Shown here piece after piece: positions 36,027-44,359 of a DNA stretch of 64,000 nucleotides. Source of the DNA: Metarhizobium sp964253915 (GTDB lineage: Bacteria; Pseudomonadota; Alphaproteobacteria; Rhizobiales; Rhizobiaceae). The DNA lies in NCBI RefSeq assembly GCF_964253915.1, contig NZ_CAXUSG020000008.1, positions 62,001-126,000 on the forward strand. Direction: 5' to 3'. The position numbers and the translations under genes were made by a program. The notes beneath the pieces are model-generated. The model had not been told where the DNA came from. It ran no database searches and saw only the letters and a program-made list of their open reading frames with translations. The number at the start of each line of letters is the position of its first letter. The stretch's first letter is position 1.

Positions 36027-36746
36027 ATGTCGCAATCGCGGGTCATGGCACTGACGCCGGAGCTTGTGCAATTGTGTTTTCGTCACGAGGTCGATCCTGG
36101 CCCCGATCCCAGCTGGACGTCCATCGGGGAAGGCGAATACGGCATGATCGCCGAGCGGGTGGACGCTGCCGGTGACGGAGGGCCGCTTTGGGTGTTCGCC
36201 TACGGATCGCTGATCTGGAAACCGGAATTCGAGGCGGTGGAGAAAGTGCGGGCGACGGCGTTCGGCTGGCATCGTTCCTTCTGCCTGGAATTGCGGCGCT
36301 GGCGCGGTTCGCCGCAACAGCCGGGGCTGATGATGGCGCTGGAACGGGGCGGCCAGTGCGACGGGGTGATCTATCGCTTGCCCGAAGGCAACCGCCTGGC
36401 GCAGATCGAGCGGTTGCTGCGACGCGAGATCGACGATCATGAGAGCGTTGCCTCCGTCCGCTGGCTGCCGGTGCGCACCGAGCAGGGACCGAAGCTGGCG
36501 CTCGGTTTCTGGGTGGGCATGGCCGGCCAGGGGATCCGGCGACGGCAACCGCTGCCGGAGGTGGCGCAGGTTCTGGCGCGCGCCTGCGGCCATATCGGTT
36601 CCTGCGCCGAATATCTCTACAACACCGTCACCCATCTGGAAGCGTTCGGCATCCATGATCGCAATCTCTGGCAATTGCAGGCGCTGGTGGCCGAGGAAAT
36701 TCGGGCGATCCATCCGGGCAGGGTTCTCGTTGCCGAAAACGCCTGA
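36027..36746 (+). CDS. chaC: Gamma-glutamylcyclotransferase, ChaC-type
   Basis: 239 residues. Expected to cleave glutathione to 5-oxoproline and Cys-Gly in the cytosol. The signature FAYGSLIWKPEFE near residue 58 and the catalytic Glu-type region GVIYRLPEG are visible, and EYLYNTVTHLEAFGIHD is typical of the ChaC C-terminus. ATG 36027 has AGGGG upstream. Convergent with the LysE-type gene, two bases apart. Confidence 0.9.
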   Translation: MSQSRVMALTPELVQLCFRHEVDPGPDPSWTSIGEGEYGMIAERVDAAGDGGPLWVFAYGSLIWKPEFEAVEKVRATAFGWHRSFCLELRRWRGSPQQPGLMMALERGGQCDGVIYRLPEGNRLAQIERLLRREIDDHESVASVRWLPVRTEQGPKLALGFWVGMAGQGIRRRQPLPEVAQVLARACGHIGSCAEYLYNTVTHLEAFGIHDRNLWQLQALVAEEIRAIHPGRVLVAENA

Positions 36747-36747
36747 T

Positions 36748-37356
36748 TCAATTCGACACCGCGAGTTTGGCGCCGAGCAGTCCGAAGGACAGGGCAAAGC
36801 CGCGCCGCAGCCACAAGAGTACCTTCGGCCGTGTGATGACGTAGCGGCGAGCCGCGGCGGCGAAGAGGCCGTAGCCGGCAAAGATCACGAAGGTGAGTGC
36901 CATGAAGACGAGGGCGAGTTCCAGCATGGCGGCCGTGGTTCCGGTCGTGCCGGCCGGAACGAATTGCGGCAGGAAGGCAAGAAAGAAGATCGACAGTTTC
37001 GGATTGAGGATATTGAGCAGGAAGCCGGTGGCGATGATCCTGCCGGCCGGGGTCTCGCCGCTTCGTTGCGACAGTTCCAGGCCGCCGCCGTCGCGCAGCA
37101 CGGCCCAAGCCATGCAAAACAGGTAGGCGACGCCGAGATATTTGATCAGCTGGAAAGCCAGCGCACTGGCATGCAGGATGGCGGCCAGCCCGGCGATGCT
37201 GGCAGCGATATGCGGCACGATGCCAAGCGTGCAACCCAGCGCGGCCAACAGGCTGGCGCGGACGCCTTTGCCGAGGCCGAAGGCGAGCGTGTAGAGCACG
37301 CCGGTTCCGGGCAGGAGAATGACGATGATTGAGGTCAGGATATAGTCGGTGGACAT
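36748..37356 (-). CDS. LysE/RhtB-family amino-acid exporter
   Basis: 202 residues, about six hydrophobic segments. MSTDYILTSIIVILLPGTGVLYTL with Pro-Gly-Thr-Gly is the family's N-terminal motif, and GFLLNILNPKLSIFFLAFLPQF is the second conserved block. Likely exports an amino acid or derivative. GGAG 5 bases before the ATG. The AraC-type gene just upstream on the same strand is a likely regulator. Confidence 0.9.
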   Translation of the reverse strand: MSTDYILTSIIVILLPGTGVLYTLAFGLGKGVRASLLAALGCTLGIVPHIAASIAGLAAILHASALAFQLIKYLGVAYLFCMAWAVLRDGGGLELSQRSGETPAGRIIATGFLLNILNPKLSIFFLAFLPQFVPAGTTGTTAAMLELALVFMALTFVIFAGYGLFAAAARRYVITRPKVLLWLRRGFALSFGLLGAKLAVSN

Positions 37357-37434
37357 GAGGGCTCCGGGGGTTGGGGGAGCCTCAGCAGAACCTGCGCGTG
37401 CCAGCCGCGTCTTGAAGGAAATTGCAGGCGCTGC

Positions 37435-38244
37435 TTATGACGCCGCCCGCGCAAAGGCGGCGGGCGAGATGCCGTAGAGCCGTCCGAAGTGGCGTGTCAG
37501 ATGGCTCTGGTCCGCAAAGCCGCACGCGAAAGCGGTATCGGCAAGCGTATTGCCGGACAGGATCAGGCGGCGGGCAAGATCGACGCGTCGCTGCAGCAGA
37601 TAGGCATGTGGCGTCAGGCCCGTCGCCCGCGCAAAGGCGCGGATGAGCCGGAACTGGCTGACCTGGGCGATATCGGCCAGTTCGGCAAGGGTCGGCGCGC
37701 CCGACGGATCGTCGTCGATCCTTTGCCGGACTTTTCGCACGCCGGGCTGATGCCCGGTATCGGCATCCTCTTTACGCTCGACCATGGCGGACAAAAGCAG
37801 CAGCATCGCCTGCTGGGCGCCCAGCACGTCTGCATCCGCTGCCGTCAGCGCCTGGTAGAGTGTTTGAAAGCCGGTGGCGGCCATTCTGTCGGTGATCACC
37901 GGCCGGGAAAATTCGCAGGCGCCGCTGGCGCCCTCCGTCAGCTCGTTGACCGTCGCAGCCATCAGGGCGGGATCGAAATACAGCATGCGCCAGCCGCGTC
38001 CGGAATCGCCGATGGGCATTCCGTCATGCACCTCGCCCGGATTGACGGTGATCATGTCGCCGGCGCCCGCTTCCACCTGGCCGCGGCCGCTGAGCGATGC
38101 CTGCGCCCCGCGGACAATGACGCCGATGCCGAACTCTTGGTGCGTATGGCGGGGGAAGCGATGATCGCTTTCCGCCGCGACCGCCATCACGCCCGGCAGG
38201 CGGCAGGGCAGGGCCTGGAACTGGTTTTTCGCGCTTCGTGCCAA
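37435..38244 (-). CDS. AraC-family transcriptional regulator
   Basis: 269 residues from a TTG (38244); ATG at 38187 is an alternative start. N-terminal cupin-like sensor (FPRHTHQEFGIGVIVRG, MITVNPGEVHDGMP) and a C-terminal double helix-turn-helix (LADIAQVSQFRLIRAFARATGL, DTAFACGFADQSHLTRHFGRLYG). It sits 78 bases upstream of the LysE-type exporter on the same strand, an arrangement common where such regulators control amino-acid export. Confidence 0.88.
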   Translation of the reverse strand: MARSAKNQFQALPCRLPGVMAVAAESDHRFPRHTHQEFGIGVIVRGAQASLSGRGQVEAGAGDMITVNPGEVHDGMPIGDSGRGWRMLYFDPALMAATVNELTEGASGACEFSRPVITDRMAATGFQTLYQALTAADADVLGAQQAMLLLLSAMVERKEDADTGHQPGVRKVRQRIDDDPSGAPTLAELADIAQVSQFRLIRAFARATGLTPHAYLLQRRVDLARRLILSGNTLADTAFACGFADQSHLTRHFGRLYGISPAAFARAAS

Positions 38245-38491
38245 CGGCTTTACCGCCCCATCCGCAGTTTGCCTATCATTGCCGCTTGCCGCGGTGGATG
38301 CAATATCGCTTGCAGGAATTGAACCCCGCGCAGCCGGCGCTCACGTCCAACCATGTGGTTTCGGCTTTGTCCGTAGGCAAACAGGGAGGCGAGGGTGAAC
38401 CGCAACTGCTTTCCACCCTTGAAACGCAAGGCATTCCTTTCTATATCGGCGGCAATTCTTGCCATGTCCGGCACTGTCGGATTATGGTTTT

Positions 38492-38593
38492 AGAGCAACT
38501 TCGGCAGAAGTGCGGAGCGGTTTTGCATCCGGAGTTGCGTACAAACAAAGAGATAGAGCATTGTCGCGTTTCGGTGAAAAGCGGAAGTGCTCT
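38492..38593. repeat. RIME-like palindromic intergenic repeat, copy 2
   Basis: 102 bases from AGAGCAACTTCGGCAGAAGT to GCGGAAGTGCTCT, the same length and order of sub-palindromes as copy 1 at 30237. It lies in the 416-base gap between the AraC gene and mnmA; no gene was recognised in the rest of that gap. Confidence 0.8.
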
Positions 38594-38660
38594 CAGGGCT
38601 GACTGCGGTGTCGCCTCGTTCTCATCACATGTGCCGCGCTTGAAGATTGGCGGGAAGCCC

Positions 38661-39857
38661 GTGAATACGCTCGATTTTGACAAGAAGCCCGAAGACACGC
38701 GTATTGTTGTCGCCATGTCGGGTGGCGTTGACAGCTCGGTGGTCGCCGGCGTGCTGAAGCGCGAAGGCTACGATGTGCTGGGCATCACGCTCCAGCTTTA
38801 CGATCATGGCGCCGCCGTGCACCGTGCGGGTTCCTGTTGTGCCGGGCAGGATATCGACGATGCGCGCCGCGTCTGCGAAACGCTGGGCATTCCCCATTAC
38901 GTGCTCGATTACGAAGCCCGCTTCCGCGAAACGGTGATCAATCCCTTCGCCGAAAGTTATGTCGCCGGCGAAACGCCGATCCCCTGTGTTGCCTGCAACC
39001 AGACCGTCAAGTTCGCCGATCTCTTGGCGACGGCGCGGGAACTCGGCGCCGATGCGCTGGCGACCGGCCACTATATCCGCTCGCGGCCCAATCCCGGTCC
39101 CGGCCTGCCCAATCGCCGCAGCCTTTACCGGCCAATCGATTCCGATCGCGACCAGAGCTATTTCCTGTTCGCCACGACGCAGGAACAGATCGACTACCTG
39201 CGTTTCCCGCTCGGCCATCTCTCCAAGGCGGAAACCCGGGCGCTTGCCGAAGACATGGGTCTCGTCGTCGCCAAGAAGGCGGACAGCCAGGACATCTGTT
39301 TCGTGCCGCAGGGCAAATATTCCGATATCGTCGCCAAGCTGAAGCCGAATGCAGCGCTGGCCGGCGATATCGTCCATCTCGACGGTCGCGTGCTTGGTCG
39401 CCACGACGGTATCCTGCACTACACCATCGGCCAGCGCCGCGGCATCGGTATCGCCACCGGCGATCCGCTCTATGTCGTCTATCTCGACGCCCGCTCGCGC
39501 CGCGTCATCGTCGGCCCGAAGGAAGCGCTGGAGACCCACCGCGTCTATCTGCGCGACGTCAACTGGCTGGGCGACGGCCCGCTCGGCAGCGATGCGGCGG
39601 AAGGTTTTGCCTGCTTCGCCAAGGTCCGTTCCACCCGGCCGCCGGCACCGGCTGTGCTGCACGCGGATGACAGCGGCATCTATGTCGATCTTTCCGTCGG
39701 CGAGGCGGGCGTGGCGCCAGGCCAGGCCTGCGTTCTCTATTCGGCCGAGGGACCGGACGCCCGCGTCTACGGTGGCGGTTTCATCGAGCGTTCCGAACGC
39801 GCCGCGGATGCGGAGGCCTCGTTGCGCGCCGTGCTCGCAACGCCCGTGGCGGCATGA
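38661..39857 (+). CDS. mnmA: tRNA-specific 2-thiouridylase MnmA
   Basis: Adds sulfur to U34 of tRNA-Lys, -Glu and -Gln. 398 residues from GTG 38661 (GGGAAG upstream). ATP-binding VVAMSGGVDSSVVAGVL near residue 20, first catalytic Cys in ETPIPCVACNQTVKF, second in DSQDICFVPQG. The frame is open to 38238 but the extra sequence runs through the RIME-like repeat and is not coding. tRNA-Met lies 120 bases downstream. Confidence 0.95.
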   Translation: MNTLDFDKKPEDTRIVVAMSGGVDSSVVAGVLKREGYDVLGITLQLYDHGAAVHRAGSCCAGQDIDDARRVCETLGIPHYVLDYEARFRETVINPFAESYVAGETPIPCVACNQTVKFADLLATARELGADALATGHYIRSRPNPGPGLPNRRSLYRPIDSDRDQSYFLFATTQEQIDYLRFPLGHLSKAETRALAEDMGLVVAKKADSQDICFVPQGKYSDIVAKLKPNAALAGDIVHLDGRVLGRHDGILHYTIGQRRGIGIATGDPLYVVYLDARSRRVIVGPKEALETHRVYLRDVNWLGDGPLGSDAAEGFACFAKVRSTRPPAPAVLHADDSGIYVDLSVGEAGVAPGQACVLYSAEGPDARVYGGGFIERSERAADAEASLRAVLATPVAA

Positions 39858-39900
39858 AAGCCAATCGCACAAGGCCGGAAAGTTTTCCCCAATCAGGCGC

Positions 39901-39929
39901 TTGACACTTTAGGTTCGGGGATTCTATAA
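39901..39929 (+). promoter_or_regulatory. Promoter of tRNA-Met
   Basis: TTGACA (39901-39906), a 17-base spacer and CTATAA (39924-39929): an almost perfect sigma70 promoter about 50 bases before the tRNA. Confidence 0.75.
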
Positions 39930-39980
39930 GCCGCACATCCAAACGGGCCGGGCGCAAAACGCCTCTTTCGGCCCGGATAT

Positions 39981-40057
39981 GGCGGGGTAGCTCAGGTGGT
40001 TAGAGCAGCGGAATCATAATCCGCGTGTCGGGGGTTCAAGTCCCTCTCCCGCTACCA
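39981..40057 (+). tRNA. tRNA-Met (anticodon CAT, elongator type)
   Basis: 77 bases including encoded CCA. All four arms fold: acceptor GGCGGGG with CCCGCT-type partner (terminal G-U pairs), D arm GCTC/GAGC, anticodon stem GCGGA/TCCGC with loop ATCATAA, T arm GGGGG/CCCTC with TTCAAGT. The anticodon is CAT. A first G-U pair and the lack of the initiator's mispaired start point to elongator Met; tRNA-Ile2(CAT) is less likely. Confidence 0.96.
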
Positions 40058-40415
40058 TCTCTCTTGCAGATTTTGGCATGTTTTCGAAGCAAGTGACAGG
40101 TCGTTGCCACTTCGGGGCCTGCATCCTGTCGATCACAAAATTCAGCAAACGCGTCCAGACCGGCCTTCGTTGTCAGTTCCGTGGGGCTTGCCGGTGACGG
40201 CAGCTGCCGAAAACTGCCGGTCGAGCAGAATGCCGGGGGAAAATCTGCCATTCGTTAAAATCTTAATATTTCGTCAAAGATTTCCGAAATCTCGCTCGGG
40301 CATGCTGAGCAGAGGTGGTGAATGCGTCCATGTCGGGGCGCGGGGAGCGGCATGAGGCCAGTTGTCATCGCCTGAGCTGCATTCCCATTGTCTCTCCTGT
40401 GCGAGTAACATTTCC
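40058..40415. other. 358-base gap between tRNA-Met and the flagellin gene
   Basis: No gene recognised. The right part is AT-rich (40250-40295), as expected for a promoter, and contains the palindrome AGATTTC-C-GAAATCT at 40278-40292. No repeat of the tRNA 3' end was found in this gap. Confidence 0.5.
40278..40292. promoter_or_regulatory. Palindrome upstream of orphan flagellin, possible operator
   Basis: AGATTTC and GAAATCT flank a single central C, in AT-rich DNA 124 bases before the flagellin start. Regulator unknown. Confidence 0.35.
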
Positions 40416-41378
40416 ATGTCCAGCACTTCTCTCAACAATGCGACGGCGGCATCGGCGCTGTCGTTGCTAACCGGATCGAGCAAGGCGCTGGAGCGCAACA
40501 CGATCCGTATTGCTTCCGGCCGCGACGTCAACGAGGCATCCGACAATGCTGCCTATTGGTCGATTGCCAAGGCGATGCAATCCAACGGCATGGCGCTTTC
40601 TTCCGCGGAGGATGCCTCCGGCCTTGCTGCCGCCACCACCGATACCGCCGCTCTCGGCATGGAGGCCGCCGCCGGCATCGTCTCCGAGATCCAGGCGAAG
40701 CTTGTCCTGGCGCGGTCGTCGGGCGTCGACAAGAATGCCATCAATTCCGAGATCACCCAGCTCAAGGAACAACTGGTCACCATCTCGCAATCGACCTCTT
40801 TCAGCGGCGAGAACTGGCTGAATGCCGGCGCCGGTGCGACGCCGGGCGTCAAGTCGCTGGTCGCCTCCGTCTCCACGGGTGAGGATGGCACGACGTCGGT
40901 CAATACGATCGAGTTCGACACGGCAGCGACGACGCTGACAAGCGAAAACGATGCTGCCGACGGCATGCTGACCAAGGCCTATTCCGGCACGACCAGCAAT
41001 GGCAGCGCATACGAATATTACCTGCTCGACACCGGCTCGGCGACACCCGCCCCGGCAACTGCCAGTGAAATCGAGATTTCCGACGCGACCACGAATGATG
41101 AACTGGACGGCATGATTTCGGCCACGAATTCGATGCTGTCGTCGCTGACGGACGGCAGTGCCAAGCTGGGCGCAACCGCAAGCCGGATCTCGGCCAACAC
41201 CGAGTTTCTGCGAGACCTTCAGGCCACGGTCCAGCGCGGCATCGGCCGGTTGGTTGATGCCGATATGGAGGAGAGCGTAGTCAAGCAGCGGTCGCTGGCG
41301 GTACAGCAGCAGCTTCAGACCATCGGCCTGAACATCATCAACAATCAGTCGAAAGCCACCCTCGATCTCTTCCGTTGA
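40416..41378 (+). CDS. Flagellin-family protein, outside any flagellar cluster
   Basis: 320 residues. The conserved flagellin N-terminal domain is clear (ALERNTIRIASGRDVNEASD, NAAYWSIAKAMQSNGMALSS), as is the C-terminal domain (LGATASRISANTEFLRDLQA, MEESVVKQRSLAVQQQLQTI). The centre is a Thr/Ser/Ala-rich variable region. No flagellar, export or regulatory genes are nearby, and it has its own promoter region and terminator. It may be a minor filament subunit or a diverged paralogue of a main flagellin elsewhere. ATG 40416 fits the usual start position. Confidence 0.88.
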   Translation: MSSTSLNNATAASALSLLTGSSKALERNTIRIASGRDVNEASDNAAYWSIAKAMQSNGMALSSAEDASGLAAATTDTAALGMEAAAGIVSEIQAKLVLARSSGVDKNAINSEITQLKEQLVTISQSTSFSGENWLNAGAGATPGVKSLVASVSTGEDGTTSVNTIEFDTAATTLTSENDAADGMLTKAYSGTTSNGSAYEYYLLDTGSATPAPATASEIEISDATTNDELDGMISATNSMLSSLTDGSAKLGATASRISANTEFLRDLQATVQRGIGRLVDADMEESVVKQRSLAVQQQLQTIGLNIINNQSKATLDLFR

Positions 41379-41407
41379 GGGCCGTCCAAACGATAGGCTT
41401 TTTGAAG

Positions 41408-41438
41408 ACCACGGCCCTTGAGCGGCCGTGGTTTTTTC
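41408..41438 (+). terminator. Terminator after flagellin
   Basis: ACCACGGCC/GGCCGTGGT stem with CTTGAGC loop and T6 tail. Confidence 0.9.
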
Positions 41439-41464
41439 TTGATGTCCGTATCCTAATCGCAGCC

Positions 41465-42457
41465 TCAGACGTACCAGATGCCGTCGGCGATGGCTGGGGC
41501 GACGCCGGCGACGTTTTCGGCGCTTTCGGCGAAACCGGCCAACACCTGCTGGCGCGATACTCCCGCGTCGAGTTGGCCGACCCAGTAGGAAATCCCACCG
41601 GCTTCGCCGTCTCGCCCGAGCACGTTTTCGTAAAGCTTGTCGATGAAATCGAGATTGGACGGATTGGCGCCATAGACCGAGGCGAACTCGGCGGAGCCGA
41701 CGAAACCCGCGGCAACGTCGATCAGCGATGTTCCCCCGTCCATCGCCTTGATCCAATAGGAGAGGCCGCCGGTATCGGGGGTGCGGTCGAAGGCCGCCTG
41801 ATAGACGCGGTAGGCCTGCCCGGCGTTGCCGGCGAGATCGAATGCCAGCACGCCGTCGGAGAAGTGAAGACGCTCGACATTGTCGAGTTCGTCTTTCACC
41901 TGACCGTCCTTGGAGGTGACCTGAAGCGTTTCGCCAGCCTTCGCTGTCGTATAGGTGCTCCGGGTCTGGGTGTAGACGGCAAAATCGAGCCCGTCGCCGC
42001 CGTCGAGATAGTTGGAGCCAAGGCCACCATCGAGGACATCGGCGCCGAGATAACCGTAGATGTGGTCGTTGCCGGTGCCGCCGCCGATGGCATCGTTGCC
42101 TTCGTAACCGACGAGGCGGTCGTCCTGGTCGGAGCCGGCGATGGTATCATCGCCTGCCAGTGCGACGGCAAGCCATGTCGCGAACTCACCCTGGAGGATA
42201 AGCTGGACGGTTACGGTCGCCGGGACGTTGACTTGCGATATGCCGCCCACTGCCGTGCCGTTGTGGACGAGCGTGTAATCGGTGACCGTGCCGCCGGTGA
42301 TGCTGTCCGCGGAGTATGTGAAGCCGAACCCGGAGAAGACATACTGGTAGGCGCCATCGGTAAAGACGATGCCGTCGGCCGCAGCGGCCGTGATTTCCCC
42401 GGCGATGGTGCCGGGCTCGGCCATATCGATCGAGCTGGAAGAATAGACAACAGCCAT
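41465..42457 (-). CDS. RTX calcium-binding protein with DUF4214 domain
   Basis: 330 residues, likely secreted by a type I system (no signal peptide). The middle has RTX-like nonapeptides: AGDDTIAGSDQDD, GYEGNDAIGGGTGNDHIYG, DVLDGGLGSNYLDGGDGLD. The C-terminal ~120 residues are a DUF4214 domain with two FDRTPDTGGLSYW / LGRDGEAGGISYW repeats. The N-terminal domain (GIVFTDGAYQYVFSGFGFTY) was not recognised. GGAG upstream supports ATG 42457. Convergent with the flagellin gene. Suggests an extracellular adhesin or surface protein. Confidence 0.85.
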   Translation of the reverse strand: MAVVYSSSSIDMAEPGTIAGEITAAAADGIVFTDGAYQYVFSGFGFTYSADSITGGTVTDYTLVHNGTAVGGISQVNVPATVTVQLILQGEFATWLAVALAGDDTIAGSDQDDRLVGYEGNDAIGGGTGNDHIYGYLGADVLDGGLGSNYLDGGDGLDFAVYTQTRSTYTTAKAGETLQVTSKDGQVKDELDNVERLHFSDGVLAFDLAGNAGQAYRVYQAAFDRTPDTGGLSYWIKAMDGGTSLIDVAAGFVGSAEFASVYGANPSNLDFIDKLYENVLGRDGEAGGISYWVGQLDAGVSRQQVLAGFAESAENVAGVAPAIADGIWYV

Positions 42458-42519
42458 TTTCGTCTCCACGTTTGCGCGGCAGGATGCCGACAGGCAGGCG
42501 GCTTGTCCAGATGCAGGCA

Positions 42520-42771
42520 TCACAGACGTCTGCGGCAGGCCCTGATAGCCTGCGCTTCGGCCTCTCTCGCATCCAGTCGTCCGCTCTCTTGCGGTTCATT
42601 GCATTCGGTGAGGTTGCCCCAGGTGGTGCACCGTGCTTCGGCCGGCCGGTGATTTTTGCGGGCGACCGTCTCTTCGAATGCGTGGCGGCCTTCCAACGCG
42701 CATACGTGGTTTGACTGGCAGCCACCGAGGGCGGCCAGACCAGCTATGAAGAGCAGCAGATATGTCCTCAA
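42520..42771 (-). CDS. Possible small lipoprotein
   Basis: 83 residues from TTG 42771: RTYLLLFIAGLAALGGCQSN gives a convincing lipoprotein signal and lipobox ALGGC, followed by a short polar Cys-containing tail. The start codon is non-standard and no clear ribosome site is seen, so expression is uncertain. It is upstream of and in the same direction as the RTX/DUF4214 gene. Confidence 0.45.
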   Translation of the reverse strand: MRTYLLLFIAGLAALGGCQSNHVCALEGRHAFEETVARKNHRPAEARCTTWGNLTECNEPQESGRLDAREAEAQAIRACRRRL

Positions 42772-42877
42772 GGTCTTTCTCCATCAGGCTATCGAGGAGA
42801 CGTTCTTCCTGCCCGGGTTGTTCGAACCTCCAGAGCAATGTCGCCATGGCGTTGCATTCCGGCATCGTGTAGCATCA

Positions 42878-42900
42878 CATACCGGGCAATCGCCGGTATG
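42878..42900 (+). promoter_or_regulatory. Inverted repeat before a small exported protein gene
   Basis: CATACCGG/CCGGTATG, perfect 8-bp arms with a 7-base loop, ending right where the GGAGGGG ribosome site begins. Could be a leader hairpin or operator. Confidence 0.4.
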
Positions 42901-42909
42901 GGAGGGGTC

Positions 42910-43203
42910 ATGATCGCGAAATTCGTGTTGGCAGCAATTATCGGAACCGCTTGCGCCTCGGCAGCATCGGCGTCATCCGGCCATTACCTCTATGGCGGCG
43001 TGCCGCTGGAGGCGCGCCCTGATCTGGAGCGGAAATTCGCGCGTGCTCTCGCCCATTGCGAATGTGAGGCAGGCAGCCTGCCGCGCGGCTCGCTCGATCC
43101 TGAAAGCCTGCTCTACGATACCGCCTTGCGGGCTTGTCTTTATCGGCTCGGCTTCTTCGAAGGGCGTGAAGCCTATCCAGTGCGGATCTTCGCCGACCGA
43201 TAG
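42910..43203 (+). CDS. Small exported hypothetical protein
   Basis: 97 residues with a signal peptide (MIAKFVLAAIIGTACASAAS, cleavage near ASA). The mature part has three Cys (HCECEAGS, RACLYRLGF) that may form disulfides. Strong ribosome site GGAGGGG. No family recognised. Confidence 0.7.
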   Translation: MIAKFVLAAIIGTACASAASASSGHYLYGGVPLEARPDLERKFARALAHCECEAGSLPRGSLDPESLLYDTALRACLYRLGFFEGREAYPVRIFADR

Positions 43204-43429
43204 GCGCCCCCAGCGATAGCCGTGACAATCTCCATCCTGCGGCGACGTTTCGATGCAGTCAGGAGAACGCTTGGGCGTTCCTCCGCGATATCTGTCGTAA
43301 ATGGCTGCCGTTCATCGATGTGCGCTGTGTCACACGGTGATGGCCAGGCGTGGTTCCACCCCCCACCAGTTCATCCACGGTTCACCTGCCGGGGCGCACT
43401 TTAGCGTCATCGAACAAAGGAGGACTTCC

Positions 43430-43732
43430 ATGACGCGTTTGATACAAAAGACCCTCGGTGCCTTTATTCTTGCAGCGATCTCCCTGACTTCCTTCGAAGC
43501 CACCGCTGCGCCGGTGCTGACCACCAAGCCGGAGATGACCTCGACGGTCGAGCAGGTATACCATCGCCGCCATCACCGTCGTGACCGCGAATGGTCCCGC
43601 TGGGAGCATCGCAAGCATTGGCGCCGCCACCATCATCGTCGCGAGTACTGGGATGACGACTACGGCTATCGCGAATATCGCCATCACCGCCGTCACCGCA
43701 ACGGTGCGTCATTCGGCTTCTACTTCGATTGA
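43430..43732 (+). CDS. Small exported His/Arg-rich protein
   Basis: 100 residues: signal peptide (cleavage near ATA|APVL), then a highly basic, histidine-rich mature part (YHRRHHRRDREWSRWEHRK) and a Tyr/Asp-rich end finishing FGFYFD. Ribosome site AAAGGAGG. The composition suggests metal or polyanion binding in the periplasm, or envelope association; function unknown. Confidence 0.75.
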   Translation: MTRLIQKTLGAFILAAISLTSFEATAAPVLTTKPEMTSTVEQVYHRRHHRRDREWSRWEHRKHWRRHHHRREYWDDDYGYREYRHHRRHRNGASFGFYFD

Positions 43733-43768
43733 GCTGAGGCCTCGGACGGCGTGAGCCCGTCAAAAGCG

Positions 43769-43801
43769 AAAGGCCGGCTTCACCTAGTGAAGCCGGCCTT
43801 T
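43769..43801. terminator. Bidirectional terminator
   Basis: AAAGGCCGGCTTCA/TGAAGCCGGCCTTT, a perfect 14-bp inverted repeat between the convergent His/Arg-rich gene and the DUF883-like gene. Confidence 0.85.
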
Positions 43802-43846
43802 CCGTTATGCATGCTGGCTGGTTGAAGCGCGGCAGGCGTGCGATCG

Positions 43847-44251
43847 TCAGAGCACGCGGCCCTTGAGAGAGAGAAGCGCATCCCGCAGTTCCGAAAGCAT
43901 GCCTTCTGCCCTGTCGATGTAGCGGGAGGACGGCGAATGCGAATGGCCGGTCCACGACATGCGGCTGGCGAGAACCACGACAGCGCCCAGCGCGGCGGCT
44001 GCCAGAACGGCGGTGACGGGATAATGCTGCACGGTGGAGGTCGCCTTGGCGCCGGCCTGTTTGGCCTTGGCAGTGACCATATCAGCCGTTTCGTGGCCGG
44101 CATCCACCAGCGACTGGCGCAGCGATTCAATTTGCGAACGAAGGGATTTCACTTCCGCTTCCAGCTCCTGATTGACGGAGCTAACGGTTTCATGAGCGGT
44201 ATCGACCACGCCGCGGGGGACGGCCTGCCCGATGGTTGTTGTCGTTGCCAT
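43847..44251 (-). CDS. DUF883/ElaB-like membrane-anchored protein
   Basis: 134 residues from ATG 44251 (AGGAGG upstream). A helical, charged region (ELEAEVKSLRSQIESLRQSL) precedes a TM segment (PVTAVLAAAALGAVVVLASR) and a short polar tail. The layout resembles ElaB/YqjD/DUF883 proteins, some of which tether stationary-phase ribosomes to the inner membrane in E. coli. Function here is inferred. Confidence 0.7.
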   Translation of the reverse strand: MATTTTIGQAVPRGVVDTAHETVSSVNQELEAEVKSLRSQIESLRQSLVDAGHETADMVTAKAKQAGAKATSTVQHYPVTAVLAAAALGAVVVLASRMSWTGHSHSPSSRYIDRAEGMLSELRDALLSLKGRVL

Positions 44252-44359
44252 GTCTAACCTCCTTTGGGGAACAGGAAGATGAACACGGAACGGGGCGTTA
44301 AGTTCCATGCCGCATGCCTGTGAGGCGATACGGCATGGCTTGGCGATTTTGTGCCGACC

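Noticed and set aside
38238..38660. N-terminal extension of mnmA by 141 codons
   Set aside because: The sequence runs through an intergenic palindromic repeat, and MnmA homologues start just before the PP-loop.
39981..43800. Genomic island inserted at tRNA-Met
   Set aside because: The neighbourhood looks accessory, but I found no integrase and no repeat of the tRNA 3' end downstream.
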